Positions 1 to 11,306 of a stretch of 64,000 bases of DNA are shown in pieces. Source of the stretch: Metallyticus violacea (lineage: Eukaryota; Arthropoda; Insecta; Mantodea; Metallyticidae); assembly GCA_030762175.1 (NCBI GenBank), contig CM060831.1, forward strand, positions 29,151,001 to 29,215,000. The letters are read 5' to 3'. The notes beneath the pieces are model-generated. The model was not told the DNA's origin and did not search any database. It saw only the letters and a list, made by a program, of their open reading frames with translations. Each line of letters begins with the position of its first letter. Within the stretch, counting starts at the first letter, position 1. A program made the position numbers and the translations under genes.

Positions 1-223
1 ACTTTTGATAAAAACAGCTATTCTTAAGTGTACAGATAGAACCAATGTATTATGAGAAAACGAAAGATATTACAAATTTACGATGCATTTATTTTATGGA
101 GGTAAAATTAATTAGAGTCAAATTGAAGGTGACTATTTTTACTGCAAATAAGTAAACTGAAAACGTGGATCAGGGTAGAACACTCATAATATGTAGTCAT
201 AATACAGAGCTCTGGTATTAATA

Positions 224-400
224 CCGCCATGGGTGGTCGAGGTCGTTAAGGCGCGGACTCGTGAGTTCTGGGAGTAGTAGTTCTGGGGTTCGATTTCCAC
301 CAGGACCGTCCTCCCTGGCTGATGTTTTTCTTTTTTCAGGCTTTCCTCAGCCCTTACACTATTGGGATTTGCTTGGCACTGTGAGATCCCGTCGGGGAGG
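224..400 (+). repeat. SINE family B, 5' part
   Basis: Family B has a tRNA-like head (Leu/Ser-type: GGTCGAGGTCGTTAAGGCG as A box, GGTTCGATTTCC as B box). A body with 'CCTCAGTCCTCATAAATGGC' and a tail with 'CACCGCCTGTGGTGCCTC' and 'GGCGTTAAACAC' follow. This copy holds the head and start of the body (TTTCCTCAGCCC) and then diverges. Confidence 0.8.
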
Positions 401-1011
401 GGGGGGGGTTTATGTGAAGCTGTCCCTGGTTCCCCATCTAATTGAGATAATAAATATTTGTAATTTTAAATCAATGATTCTGTGATTTCTTACAGGTAGG
501 CTGTGCTTTCTGTATATAAGAAATTTCGATGACAAAATTCATGTATGTAGAATTAAGATTGTACAGTGTTTAAGACTGAGCTAAATGTCTATAATGTGTA
601 CTTTTAGTAATATCTGAAAATAATATGTAATATAGCAAAGGGGAAAGATGGACTTGAATCTCACCCTGAACACGCAAGGCAAGGTTTGGAAAAGTCAGAC
701 AATGCAAGTTAATCCCTTCTGGTATGCAGCAGGCAAAGAATGCTCTCCCCTCTGGCGTAGAAGCCAGCCACTTTTCGACATATGTCCATTCGCAGGTCAT
801 TGACAGTAACGTGTAACATGTGTTTGAAGTGAGCTGATTGACGAATAGCGGAGCTTGTGGCTTCATCAAAATTGGGTAGCGAATAGGAAGAACCATGAGT
901 GACGTAGGGATCAGTCTATGAGCATGGTGAAAACAGAATTGGCTCGAAAACCCTGCTTCGCTTTTCTTGTGTTAGCGTCAGTTCTTACAGAGTATATAAG
1001 AAATAGATTTT
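401..1011. other. no gene recognised
   Basis: The stretch includes a G-run near 398-408 and a somewhat GC-rich part at 640-900. That part has an open frame on the minus strand (570-896) which resembles no protein I know and is probably repeat-derived. Confidence 0.5.
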
Positions 1012-1323
1012 GCCTCAAAAGGGTCGGTCCTGGTGGTGTAGTGGTAACCTACTTGCCCTCTAAACCCAAGATCGCAGGTTCGATCCCGGCCAGGACCGAT
1101 GGATTTTTTCGGGCGTAAAAATCCCAAGTGTAGCTTCCTTCGGAAGGGAAGTAAAGCCGTGGGTCTCTGTCGTACATTTACGACACAAAAAAGAACCTCA
1201 AGTCTGAAAGAAGAGGCCTCTGAGCAAAATTTGTCGGCCGTTTCACGCCCTGGATTGAATGGAACGCTGGTGATCTGAGATGTTAAAGAGCGTCCGCAAA
1301 TAAACCAAATCAAGCCTCAAAAG
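1012..1323 (+). repeat. SINE family A, full length, with target-site duplication
   Basis: Family A starts GGTCCTGGTGGTGTAGTGG, has a B box GGTTCGATCCCGGCC and closes the acceptor stem with CAGGACCGA. A body with 'TTCGGGCGTAAAAATCC', 'CTTCGGAAGGGAAGTAAAGC' and 'GGCCGTTTCACGCCCTG' follows, ending 'TTAAAGAGCGTCC..AAATAAACC'. The anticodon region GCCTCCTAAACCC resembles tRNA-Arg(CCT). A 10-base direct repeat GCCTCAAAAG flanks it (1012-1021 and 1314-1323). Confidence 0.93.
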
Positions 1324-1849
1324 AGGCCAGTCTCAGAATTCTCCGGACCAAGATAGTGCTGCTGCTCGGGCAGTTAGAGGAAGAACGTCCTAAGTCCGAG
1401 ATACAAGATCCGGCATCAACCAGGCTCGACAATCAATAAACGCGCGAGCTACATATAGCATTGTGTTGCGTTAAATACCGCCGAAGTAGCACTTTCTTCA
1501 TATTAGACACCATTTGGATGAACGCAACCAAAATTGCACGTTTGCCAAATTTCGTTGCCAGTGATCCGGCGTGAGACGCGAGTTCATCTGATTATTCATG
1601 TTTGGCAGAATAAACAACCTATGCAACTAAATCACGAGGCGTTATTTATCAGCGCATTCCTTACCAAATTCCTATTCACTCAGCCTTGGCTAGCTTACAG
1701 CTGCCAGGAATCAGCGGAAAACCCTAGAGAGAGAGTCTCGTGGAAACGAATTGGTAGTCTACAGCAGCCTGGCGAAATCTGCGATCGGCGGACTTAAATT
1801 AATTAACACAACTACCATACAGCCCAATATCCTCCCCCATCAACAATCC
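1324..1849. other. no gene recognised; GC-richer unexplained DNA
   Basis: The segment at 1330-1600 is clearly richer in G+C than the surroundings and has long open frames on both strands, but no family I recognise. Its position between two SINE A copies suggests older repeat material. Confidence 0.4.
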
Positions 1850-2033
1850 TTCGGCTGTAAAAATCCTAAGTATGGCTTCCTTCGAAAGAGAAGTAAAGCC
1901 GTGGGTCCCCGAAGGAAAAAGAACCTCAAGCCTGAAAGAAGAGACCTCTGAGCAAAATTTATCTGCCATTTCACGTCCTGAATGGGACGTTGATGACTTG
2001 GATGGTAAAGAGTATCCGTAAATAAACCAAATT
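1850..2033 (+). repeat. SINE family A, 5'-truncated
   Basis: Body and tail of family A (GCTGTAAAAATCCTAAG, AAGTAAAGCCGTGGGTCC, GTAAATAAACCAAAT). The tRNA-like head is missing. Confidence 0.85.
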
Positions 2034-2127
2034 TATCAATCAAGCAAGCACCAAGGAAACACGTTGTTTGTTGGGGGAGTCAAATATCTGTATCTATTGT
2101 TTTGTGTCGCTACATGGCCATGTAAAT

Positions 2128-2500
2128 TAAATCATGCTTCGTCCGTTAAAAAAGAAAGGATAAATAGAAAATAAACGCGGGTTAATAGAGCCAACATTAA
2201 AATTATCCAACACATAATTGCAGAAATTAACTCTACTAGCATTATGGCGTGGTTGCAAATCCTGCAACTCCTTATGCGGTTTTAACTTTAAAAGTTTAGT
2301 GGTATTCCAAGCCGAGGTTTGCAAAATTACTCTCGACTTCTTATCAAGAACAGATCCAGTTTCCCTAAATCTATTCACAAGATTACGAACCTTTTCTTTG
2401 TGAGGCGCACGAACAGCAGGAAATCTGTCTATAAATCGCCGCCTCACTTCTTTACGAGAGTTTTTTGTCACATAGGAATCATAATGTCGATTCTGTGCAG
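2128..2500 (-). pseudogene. truncated DDE transposase, DUF4817 / HTH type
   Basis: The minus-strand reading gives a helix-turn-helix region with VRRRFIDRFPAVRAP and LVNRFRETGSVLDKK. This pattern is typical of the DUF4817-type N-terminus of insect DDE transposons. It continues with ARL/ARVNFCNYVLDNFN-like sequence up to a decayed first-Asp motif (TDEA, stop, F near 2133-2150), where the copy ends. The N-terminal half is fairly well preserved; the catalytic half is gone. The element is a dead insertion fragment, not a host gene. Confidence 0.75.
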
Positions 2501-2799
2501 TAGAGTGCACGAACTTTTTGGCATTAAACAGCACTAACACCCTATTACACTGGAACACGTGGTCTCAAAACGTTCAACTTATGTACAGCACAAAGACTTC
2601 GCGTCAGAGTTGGGAACAAAACGAGTTATAAATAAGGCAGGAAAGTCCTCTAACCGGCCACGCGTCCAAATGAAGGCTCTTTAGTTTCCAGCACGTGGCT
2701 TTCGCCAACGAACAGCATAGGAATTTCGGATTATCAAAGAAGGCATTGAAAGTATTGATGTCTTTTGTAACTACTTACTTTTTTTTTATACATGATTTA
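2501..2799 (-). mobile_element. probable non-coding 5' part of the DUF4817-type element
   Basis: A higher-GC stretch directly upstream (minus strand) of the transposase fragment may be its 5' leader. I could not identify a terminal inverted repeat. Confidence 0.3.
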
Positions 2800-3047
2800 A
2801 TTTATTTACGGACGATCTTTAACGTCTCAGGTCATCAGCTTCCCATTCAATTCAGGGCTTGAAACGGCCGACAAATTTAGCTCAGAGGTCTCTTTTTTCA
2901 GGCTTGAGGTTCTTTTTCGTGCCGACCCACGACTTTACTTCCCTTCCGAAAGAAACCATACTTAGGATTTTTACGCCCGCCGGGTTTGAACCCGCGATCT
3001 TGGGTTTAGAAGGCAAGTATGGTTACCACTAAACCACCAGGACCGAC
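2800..3047 (-). repeat. SINE family A
   Basis: Near full-length reverse copy: tail 'TTTATTTACGGACG' at left, tRNA-like head ending 'CCAGGACCGAC' at right, with a small internal deletion in the body. Confidence 0.92.
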
Positions 3048-4017
3048 TATTACTTGCGTGAAAACCGTTCTCTATATTCGTTTATCTTAAAAACAAGTAC
3101 ACAAATCGTTTGGGAAATGTTGAACCAGACTCAAGATACAATTTCTCCATTAAGCCCGATATATCACAACTTGTAAGTGAAATGCAATATCATCCCTCTC
3201 ATTCACGAATTAAATTTTACAAATAATGTAGTGCTAGTATATTTTTTTAGTTGCTATTTGTGTGTTTCATACTTTCTTGAACGTAGCGTTATTGTTATGA
3301 TTAATATGTTGCGTAAGAATACTCTACAAAATGGCAAATATTAAAAAAAAATATATATGCATTTATTTGTTTGTCGATGACTTTAAATTATATAAACAAG
3401 TGATGAACAAATTTAAAAACATAAAGAATGCAAATACAGGATTATAACATTTGAACTAAATTTTAGGGGCCAGAAACAATGAGAGATTTTTAAAGGATCT
3501 GCATGGTCGCAACTCCTTTTTCTTTCTGATTTCTGAATTGAGGCATATTTAGTATTTACTAAGATATGTCTGGCGATGTACCCAAGGGAGGCTGGCAGAT
3601 GAGACTTATGTAGTACCTATTCTCTGAAGGGAATCTTCTGACGTAGCTATAGCACCTTCATCGTCAAAAACAAGAATGTTGGGAAGTTAGGTTGGGTTTG
3701 TCTTTGGGAGAGTGAACCACATTTTGTGCTGGTGTACGTAGATGAATCTTCAAATGATTCTAGCAATGCAAAGATTATAAAATCAGTATCACGAGAACCT
3801 GAAAGCAAAACGCAATGTGTAAATATAAGTTGAAAATTATTTTTCGACAATATTTACGTGTACTTTTAAAATGATATTGCTTGTAGAATCTATATTTTAA
3901 CCGTAAATATTTCTTCTGCCTAAACAATGCCTTTTGTGAAGTTTCATACCAATGGATGGTTAGTGAAAAGTGACTGATCTGAAGCTGAAGCGTTTTAACT
4001 TTGTGCTGTTTTTTATG
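3048..4017. other. no gene recognised
   Basis: AT-rich sequence with short A and T runs. No coding or repeat structure that I could name. Confidence 0.5.
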
Positions 4018-4304
4018 GTATCACAAAGATTTATTTATTTGTTTATTTATTTATGGACGCTCTTTAACATCTCAGTCATCAGCGTTCCATTCAACTCAGG
4101 GCGTGAAACGGCCGACAAATTTTGCTCAGAGGCCTCTCTTTCAGGCTTGAGGTTCTTTTTCGTGCCCACGGCTTTACTTCCCTTCCGAAACTTAGGATTT
4201 TTACGCCCAAAAAAATTCATCGGTTCTGGCCGCGTTCGAACCCGCGTTCTTGGGTGAAGGAGGCAAGTATGGTAACCACTACACCACCAGGACCGACGTA
4301 TCAC
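4018..4304 (-). repeat. SINE family A with short target-site duplication
   Basis: Reverse copy from the (TTTA)n-like tail to 'CCAGGACCGAC'. GTATCAC occurs at 4018-4024 and 4298-4304 and may be a 7-base target duplication. Confidence 0.9.
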
Positions 4305-4549
4305 GTAGAGCTTTAAATGCATTTTTAAATAAGTCAAATTATCTGTCTTTGATAATACTCGTATTACCTGGCGTGTAACAGAATACGTGTTTCTGAAGCA
4401 TTGCACAAACATAATGTAAGTATTGTGATCGCATGAGAGGAACATGCTAATCATCAGGTGCTGTTACTTCAAATCTACTGCTGATCAAACATGCAGCAGA
4501 TAACATTGAAACAATTAACATTAAGTAATTGTATACAACGTAATTAAAT

Positions 4550-4765
4550 ACCGCCAGGTGGCCAAGATCGTTAATTCGCTGACTCGTGAGCGGGAGGTTT
4601 GGAGATCGATTTCCACAAGGATCATTCTCTCCGACTTTCCTCCATTTCCCTCAGTTCTCTAGGTTTGAAAGCTTCCTTTCTTTAAAAAAAAAACCTCTCC
4701 TCATCCGTGTCGACAGCCTGTGATGTCTCAGCAGTAAAAAAGGGCATTAAATACTTCATATGTAT
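4550..4765 (+). repeat. SINE family B, diverged
   Basis: Head 'TACCGCCAGGTGGCCAAG' and 'GACTCGTGAGCGGGAGGT', a decayed B box, and a tail with 'CAGCCTGTGATGTCTC' and 'GGGCATTAAATAC'. Confidence 0.8.
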
Positions 4766-5679
4766 TATTAAATGAATGGAACTTCGTTTTCCGGAATTGA
4801 AATTATGTTCTATTAGCTTAGCTTAATTAGGAGCTCTTAGCTAGTTTCTTGCAAAGATTTTTCAGTGAATGTAAAAGTTCTGTAAATATTATTGTCTTTC
4901 AGTGAACATAGATTTTAAAAATAAATATTAAATATTTATTCCTTGGGAAAACCGTTATTTGTTTATTTGTTTATTTTCCCTGGGTAAGAGCTAAGGTAAT
5001 CAGACCACGAGGAATTTTCTCCCCCTCTACCAAGCGATAACACTAGCGGAATATAGTTATATAAAATACAAAAATAAGAAATCACCATTAAGAAAGATTT
5101 ACACCAATATAGATCTGTTCCGGCTCCGATTTATAGATGTTCGAGGCTCATTGGTGCAGCCCTTCCTACGCATAAAGAGCTTAATTGAAAATAATGTCCA
5201 GTTTCTACTACGCAGTTTCAGAATAAAAATATTCTGATATACACAATTATGTCTATTCACTGTTTTAGACTACTGATTACATAACAGAAGGCTGATAATG
5301 TAATAACTACTATATTTCAACATAAATTACATCCCATCAGAGGTACTACAGCAGATGTGTAAAAGGAAAACAAGTTTTAAAAAGTATATTAGCTTCCTTT
5401 CACAAGATTCGCTGTTTATATGTCATTTTATGAAAATGCAATTATTGCGCCATAGAAACCCAAAGCTACAACAGAAGTACGACACCAATCACTTCAATAG
5501 AGTCGTACTTAAATACAATAGCAATTAAAGTAATACGTTAACAATCCGAAAGTTTTATTTTTTCAGCTACAGACTCTAAAACAACTAACTTCATCACTGT
5601 AGCAGTAAACGTAAACACTATAAATTGTTGTATCTAAATGAAGTCTCAACAAAGTATATTTATTACCCTGGCAATGCTC
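4766..5679. other. no gene recognised
   Basis: AT-rich intergenic DNA with a short TTTG/TTTA run near 4960-4975. Nothing codes here. Confidence 0.5.
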
Positions 5680-5820
5680 GCCGAATCGCGCATCCTTTTG
5701 AGTTGCTGTGGAAGTGGTGTAGCCAATCAGCGACACACATTCCCCCGATGCTGCTCACAGTCCGATTCTCAATTTCTGTCGTACTTGCTATCTCTCGGAG
5801 CAAAAAGCTAAGCATCTACC
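5680..5820 (+). promoter_or_regulatory. CCAAT-box promoter-like stretch
   Basis: A TATA-less, relatively GC-rich segment contains a canonical NF-Y type site on the plus strand (AGCCAATCAGCG at about 5720-5731), followed by a pyrimidine-rich leader and the ATG at 5821. This arrangement is usual for housekeeping promoters. No recognised repeat covers it. Confidence 0.35.
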
Positions 5821-5882
5821 ATGGCAGCTACTATGAAACAGGTCGCAAGTGCAGTGATTAGGCTGTACCAGAGGATGCAGAT
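5821..5882 (+). CDS. candidate first coding exon of an unidentified gene
   Basis: An ATG in a strong start context (TCTACCATGG) opens 20 codons (MAATMKQVASAVIRLYQRMQ). It runs into a plausible donor, GAT|GTAAGAATG at 5883. The stretch has Lys and Arg but no acidic residues and could form an amphipathic helix, as in mitochondrial presequences; that is inference. The upstream 200 bases are richer in G+C than their surroundings and carry a CCAAT box. I do not recognise the protein and found no following exon. If it is not spliced, the frame stops two codons later (TAA at 5884) and the call fails. Confidence 0.35.
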
Positions 5883-5883
5883 G

Positions 5884-7087
5884 TAAGAATGATGCCAAAG
5901 CAGCGCGTATGTCAGCACTCAAGAATATTTTAAATAATTACGTGCATATTAGATAAAAGATTGTGCAGCCGGGCTGTATACAGGCTACGCCTGCTTCTAA
6001 CAGGTCATCATCGTGTTATCGTTCTTTGGGAGCATAATATCATGCATCATGCAAACATGGTATACCAGTTTCTCTTGTATGCTTAAATGTTTATTTTAAT
6101 TCTTGCCGGATATTTTCATTTCTTTGTTTATCCATTAAAATATAGCCCGTCGAAACCCATCAAAACTTCATATCTGCTACTTCCATTCGTCTCAATGAAT
6201 ATTTAAATTTAGAGTTCCACAGATAGTGTAGCATTACCGGCACTGCTAAAACTTTATACAATTTAGCACTGTTTCTTAAAGTATCTTCCTTGCTAATTAT
6301 CGTTTTATGGTCAATAAATATAATTAAAATTAAATTTTAAAATCAAACTCCCGGTCTTCCAGGCTGGGGCTTGTACTTGTAACCTACTCACGTAAAAAGA
6401 AATTTACCCATAGGCATCAGATTAATAGACAGTCGGACCCAATTGGAAAATAAGGAAACAAGCTATAGAAAAACGTTGCTCGTAAATATAAAGTAGTTAT
6501 CACGAAGTTAAAATGTTAACAAAGATAGTATTGTTATAATACCACTTATTTTTCAGTAATTGTTCTGTAGTGCAAGAAGCGGAGGAGGAAAAGAAAAGAG
6601 AAAAATAACGAAGAAACTATTTTAATTTCTAGAGTTGAAGAGATGACACTCTAATTTATGCTTAATTTGCTTTTCCGCCGGACAGTCATGAACTTCACGA
6701 AAAAAAGTATAAAAAATAAAAGCAAGAATGAACAAAAGAAAAAATAAACATAATCAATTTTGTAAAACAAGAAACAGAAAGAAAGAGAACACAAGTTGAA
6801 ATAATGAATAGGTAAAAGGCAAAATTGTGAAAAATTGCAAGAGGAGCAAAGAAAGAATGAAACAAGAAGGAAGAAACTAAATAAAAATTGAATGCCAGAA
6901 ATGAGGGGGTAAAAGCATTGAAAATAAGGATATTAAACAAGAAATAAGTTCAAAATGCTGAAAAAATTAAGATAAAAAGCTAGTGACAAAAAGATAAGAG
7001 GAAAGAAAGAGGAAAAGATAGTTGGTATAGAGACATTAATGAACTTAAAATAAAAAGTGAGATAGATTGAAAGGTGAAGCGAGAAGT

Positions 7088-7090
<3 letters not shown>
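5884..7090. other. no gene recognised; A-rich purine tract
   Basis: From about 6570 to 7290 the plus strand is strongly purine-rich (GAAA/AAGA), ending in a GA microsatellite. Open frames on the minus strand here (Phe/Leu-rich) are composition effects. Confidence 0.55.

Positions 7091-7091
<1 letters not shown>

Positions 7092-7136
<45 letters not shown>
7092..7136. repeat. (AG)n microsatellite
   Basis: About 45 bases of uninterrupted AG dinucleotides inside a longer purine tract. Confidence 0.97.
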
Positions 7137-7137
<1 letters not shown>

Positions 7138-7140
<3 letters not shown>

Positions 7141-7878
7141 AGAAGAAATAATATGCTTTTGATAATTAAGGACGAAGAAAGAAATAAAACAAATTAAAAA
7201 AAAAAGTAGAAGTGTTTAAAACAAGAAACGAGGGAGCCATAGAAAAAAGGAAAAGGAAAATGAAGAGTATAAGAAATACAATTGTAATACCCTTGCAACA
7301 GAGAAAGAGGAAGTGGTTTCTGCAGCAAGTGAACTGGGTTATGTCCTTTCTATATGGTTAAGTCGAAGTCTTGTATGTGTATACATTATGCCCATTAAAC
7401 AAGTGCCTTGACTGACAGAAATGTATTTATTGCTGTGAGGATGTGACGTGAGACTGCTCTAAGCTTTTGAGGAAAGGATTTCTAAATGGAGCCGCATGAT
7501 TTACACATGGACCATCTCTTGCGCTCCTCTACCGTTGACGGAAGGCAAGGGTCTAGATTGAATCCCTTTCAAGCAGTGCAACTCATGTGACACACCACCC
7601 AGAGGTAGATGACAGAAGCGATCTACTTTGTAGTTACTTTAAATGAAAGTCTTTAAAAATATCATAGAACAGAGTTTCCTAATTAAGACTTGTTCACGTT
7701 AGTTACCCTTCCAAACCTAAACTTTCTAATGTCAAGGATACGTTTTGTGTCTCCAAATAGCATGCGCTGCTTCAGTCACTCTTATTTAATGTTTTACATA
7801 ACATTTTGGCAGGAATTGGGTGTCTGTATTTTGGATGCATACACATTTCTTTTTGGCTGATTACTTCAGATTTTTTAA
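7138..7878. other. no gene recognised
   Basis: A-rich DNA giving way to mixed sequence. The part at 7480-7620 is somewhat GC-richer, with no recognised family. Confidence 0.45.
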
Positions 7879-8160
7879 TGGTGTTTAACGCCCGTTTTTA
7901 CTACTGACGCACCTCAGGTGGTGGACACTGGTGATGCATGAAATGAAATGATAAATTGGGAAAGGATAGTTTTTATGGAAGGGAATATTCCAAGCCTAAG
8001 TTTAGGGTACCTCCCCGGCAATTATGAAGACTGAGAAGAAGAGAAAGAAGAAGAGGAAGAAGAAAGAAACAGTCAGGGAAGACGGTCCTGGTGGTAATCG
8101 AACTCCATACATCCCGCTCACGATCCGCGCCTTAACGACCTCGGCCGCCCGTGGCGGTTC
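7879..8160 (-). repeat. SINE family B
   Basis: Reverse copy. Tail 'GTGTTTAACGCCCGTTTTTAC' region at left; the B box complement and 'CGCGCCTTAACGACCTCGG' mark the tRNA-like head at right. Confidence 0.92.
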
Positions 8161-9018
8161 TTCTAGAGTGGAGTCATGATATGTTTAGATGACTTGCAGT
8201 ATACAGATTGCTTAAAAGAAGACAAATTTCCTTACTTGTTTGAAATTTCATAAAATTGAGCTTCTCTTACAGAGGAACTGTTTTGGTTAGACTAGACTGA
8301 TCTCAATGTAGCTTGGTAGAATTATCAATTAAGTCACCCTGAATTTGTCTGTAATAATAATTTTGCCATAAATTAATATAAATGTACTAAAATATAAACT
8401 TTGGTTGCGGCCGATTTTAATTCATCTTGATTTGTCACTAGCGGCAAGGCCGGGCCGCTAGAACTTATCACTTGAACTATAATTAGGGACTGTTAAATTC
8501 GTCTCTGGCAAACCTGCACGCAGCTTCTAACATTCAAGCAAAGAGTGTCTAGTGAACTAATAGCTTTAAACTGTGCTTCAGTTCGGATATAAAAGAATGA
8601 TTATGGTATTAAAACGAAAGGCCAAAGTATACAATTTATTTATTCTGGCAGAGCTAAGATCATTGCTTCTTCTCTTACGCTTTATCAATAATGATGATGA
8701 CGATAATAATAATAACCTAAGTTTCAGTGACATAATCATAATTATAACATAAAGAGCAATAAGGATAATACTCGTACACATATAAACCTATGTAAAACAC
8801 AAAAAGATAAATAAATGTGTGGTAATAGCTAAACATGAATAGTGAAAATGAATATTGGAAAATATTAGCATACGAAGAAGAGAAATAAAAATAGAAATAA
8901 TAATAGAAGCATTATGACAATTCATATACTTGTATACATTATGCGAGTAGAAATAAATATACTAGTTAAACATATAACTGAAAAACATTAACAATATTAT
9001 AATGAAGATAAAAGATTT
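8161..9018. other. no gene recognised
   Basis: AT-rich DNA with scattered AAT and GAT triplets, leading into a microsatellite. Confidence 0.5.
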
Positions 9019-9019
9019 A

Positions 9020-9058
<39 letters not shown>
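9019..9058. repeat. (AAT)n microsatellite
   Basis: About 13 tandem AAT units. Confidence 0.95.
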
Positions 9059-9149
9059 GAATGAATAATTCTACAGGACAAAACAAATAAATATCTCTAT
9101 TGTAACAAAAGGAATCTAAACCTAAGGTAATGTATCATTTCTAATAATT

Positions 9150-9970
9150 TTAAACAATTTCTTGTGAAAAGTTCCTAAAGTTTGACAGTTTCTGACATCC
9201 CATGACAATGCATTCCAGAGATGGGCAGCGGTTACGGTCATTGATGAGTAAATTTATGTTCGGTGCAGTGTAATAATAATACGTGTAGGGTTCCAGAGCA
9301 TGTGTGAAGGTGAAGATGCAGAAGATGTATGGATAATTTTTAAAAGTAGTGTGAGAGAATGGATACTTCCTCGGTCTTGCAAACGGAACCAACACAACAT
9401 TCGAGGGTGTAAAATGATGGAACAAGCGCACATCGCAGATGTAACGACACACATATTATGGTCATGCTGTAGTACTTTTTGCATTAGGTTATTGGGTTAC
9501 AGTTACAGTTTAAGTCTGTTAGCGAAAAATTGCAGTAGTTGAAGTGGGGCATCTCCAGGAATTGTACCAGATGTTTTTTTTTTTTTTTTTGTTTTTGTTT
9601 GTTTGTTTGTTTTTTTTTTTAAGGTTTTTGGGTAGGGACACAATTAATCTTTTAAAGGTGTGGGTTAGAGAACTGTCTTTCGTGCAAGTTTCGGCAACAT
9701 GGATTACTGTCTGTAATAACTCCAAGGTTTTTCGCAGAATCAGTGAAGGAAATTACAGTTTGATTGATATTAATGGGAGGAATATTGCCTATGTCTATGA
9801 TATTTGCAATCGCTAGTGTCCCACTACCATTGCCTGTGATTTGTTCAGTGAAAAACTGAATAAACATAAGATAAGAAAATCTGGGTACAACCTCAAATGT
9901 TTCAAAAAATTTGTCCGTATGGTACATATGCCCAAAGACAAGTTGGTAAATTTTAAAACTAATATACATA
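9150..9970 (-). pseudogene. LINE reverse transcriptase, C-terminal part, decayed
   Basis: Minus-strand frames give the usual end of a Jockey/CR1-like non-LTR reverse transcriptase. A segment with SFTDSAKNLGVITDSN precedes the CxxH-like 'ETCTK' and 'HTFKRLI' region. A final segment with HLWNAL and WDVRNCQTLGTFHKKLF follows. The reading switches frame several times and is broken by a T/GTTT-rich run at 9573-9622. LINE endings of the form 'LWNALP.DIR....F..KL' are well known; assignment to a clade is not possible here. Confidence 0.7.
9573..9622. repeat. poly-T / (GTTT)n run
   Basis: Two T runs joined by GTTT units, lying within the decayed LINE copy. Confidence 0.9.
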
Positions 9971-10603
9971 TAAATTTAAAAGTCTGTTGCATCGTAAATT
10001 TTCTTTGTTTGTAGCAGATTATATCTAATTTAATAAACTATTTTCGTAATAAAAATAAGATTGTTGCGCGCTAGTTATTGGAGAGAACCGGTTGTTAAAA
10101 GTGTGATTGACAACACTGACTATAATGATTACATTTAGTATATCTTAATTGATCATACTATAAACTTTCAATGAAATCGGTTTGGCCCAAGTTAGTAGGA
10201 AATGAGAGGCACGCTTTTGAAACGAAACGCTCTGATGATTAACGGTTTGGAAAGAAGAATGCAGCACTGGCACCGGTACTAGCTGCGTCTCTTGTTGCAT
10301 TCCGTGCAGATGGCATGTGGAAAGCACCACGTCCCTCATAAAATGTCGACATTAACTTGAGTGCATTTGAAAGACAAGGGTCTAAAAAGGAACGTATTGC
10401 ATCGCCAACACTCTCAATGGTCTTTTAACGACAGTTTAAATGAGAGAGAGTTTAATGATCTCTTGACAGAGTTCAGCCCTTCCAACAGAATCGTTTCATA
10501 TTACCAGAGAAAGTTTTTTGTCTTATGGGTAATTGTTATCGTTTCAACTAGAAATGAAGCATCCTCTTCCACGAGCAAATCACTTATGATTCATTGATCT
10601 TAT

Positions 10604-10604
<1 letters not shown>
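9971..10604. other. no gene recognised
   Basis: Mixed sequence. 10170-10340 is GC-richer, with a 64-codon open frame on the minus strand that I could not assign. Confidence 0.4.

Positions 10605-10650
<46 letters not shown>
10605..10650. repeat. (CAA)n microsatellite
   Basis: About 15 tandem CAA/AAC units. Confidence 0.96.
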
Positions 10651-10651
<1 letters not shown>

Positions 10652-10959
10652 TTGGAGCTCCGAAGAACCAAAGGCTGCCTAGATGTACCGCATATAACCT
10701 TAATCTGGATTATCTAGACTGGGTAATCTATTTCTCCAGTCAAGCAGCTCCTTAACTGTTCTCACGAAGATAATGGGTGAACCGTTACAGACCCCATCTC
10801 TTTCAGATATTCCATGTGTATGGGATGGGTGGGACTATGGATCGATAGACTACTCGCGATGGAGGTGATGAATTTTATAAGCATCATCTCCTCGAGGTAA
10901 GTAGTAAAGAACTTCTCTCTATATTCTTAATTGCCCCATTTTGTTCATATGTTGGCACA

Positions 10960-11256
10960 AGTTTTGCCGTCCGTCCTGGTGGTATAGTGGTAACCATATT
11001 TGCCTACTAAACCCCAAGGTCACTGGTTCGAATCCGGCCAGGACCGATGCATTTTTTTCGGGCGTAAAAATTCTAAGTATTGCTTCCTTCGGAAGGGAAG
11101 TAAAACCGTAGGTCCCATGTCGTATATTTATGGCACGATAAAGAACCTCGAGCCTGAAAGAAGAGGCCTCTGAGCAAAATTTGTCGGCCGTTTCACGCCC
11201 TGAGTTGAATGGGACTCTGATGACCTGAGATGTTAAAGAGCGTCCTTAAATAAAAC

Positions 11257-11297
<41 letters not shown>

Positions 11298-11306
11298 AGT
11301 TTTGCC
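10960..11306 (+). repeat. SINE family A, young copy with poly-A tail and target-site duplication
   Basis: Full-length copy from 'GTCCGTCCTGGTGGTATAG' through 'AAAGAGCGTCCTTAAATAAA' to an A run of nearly 40 bases. AGTTTTGCC flanks it (10960-10968 and 11298-11306). The long pure tail and intact boxes suggest recent retroposition. Confidence 0.95.

Noticed and set aside
1022..1100. Functional tRNA genes at the heads of the SINE copies
   Set aside because: The anticodon arms do not close properly and each is followed by the same SINE body, so they are retroposon heads.
6695..6940. Phe/Leu-rich membrane-like open frame on the minus strand
   Set aside because: It is a by-product of the purine-rich tract on the plus strand. 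No start context or family.
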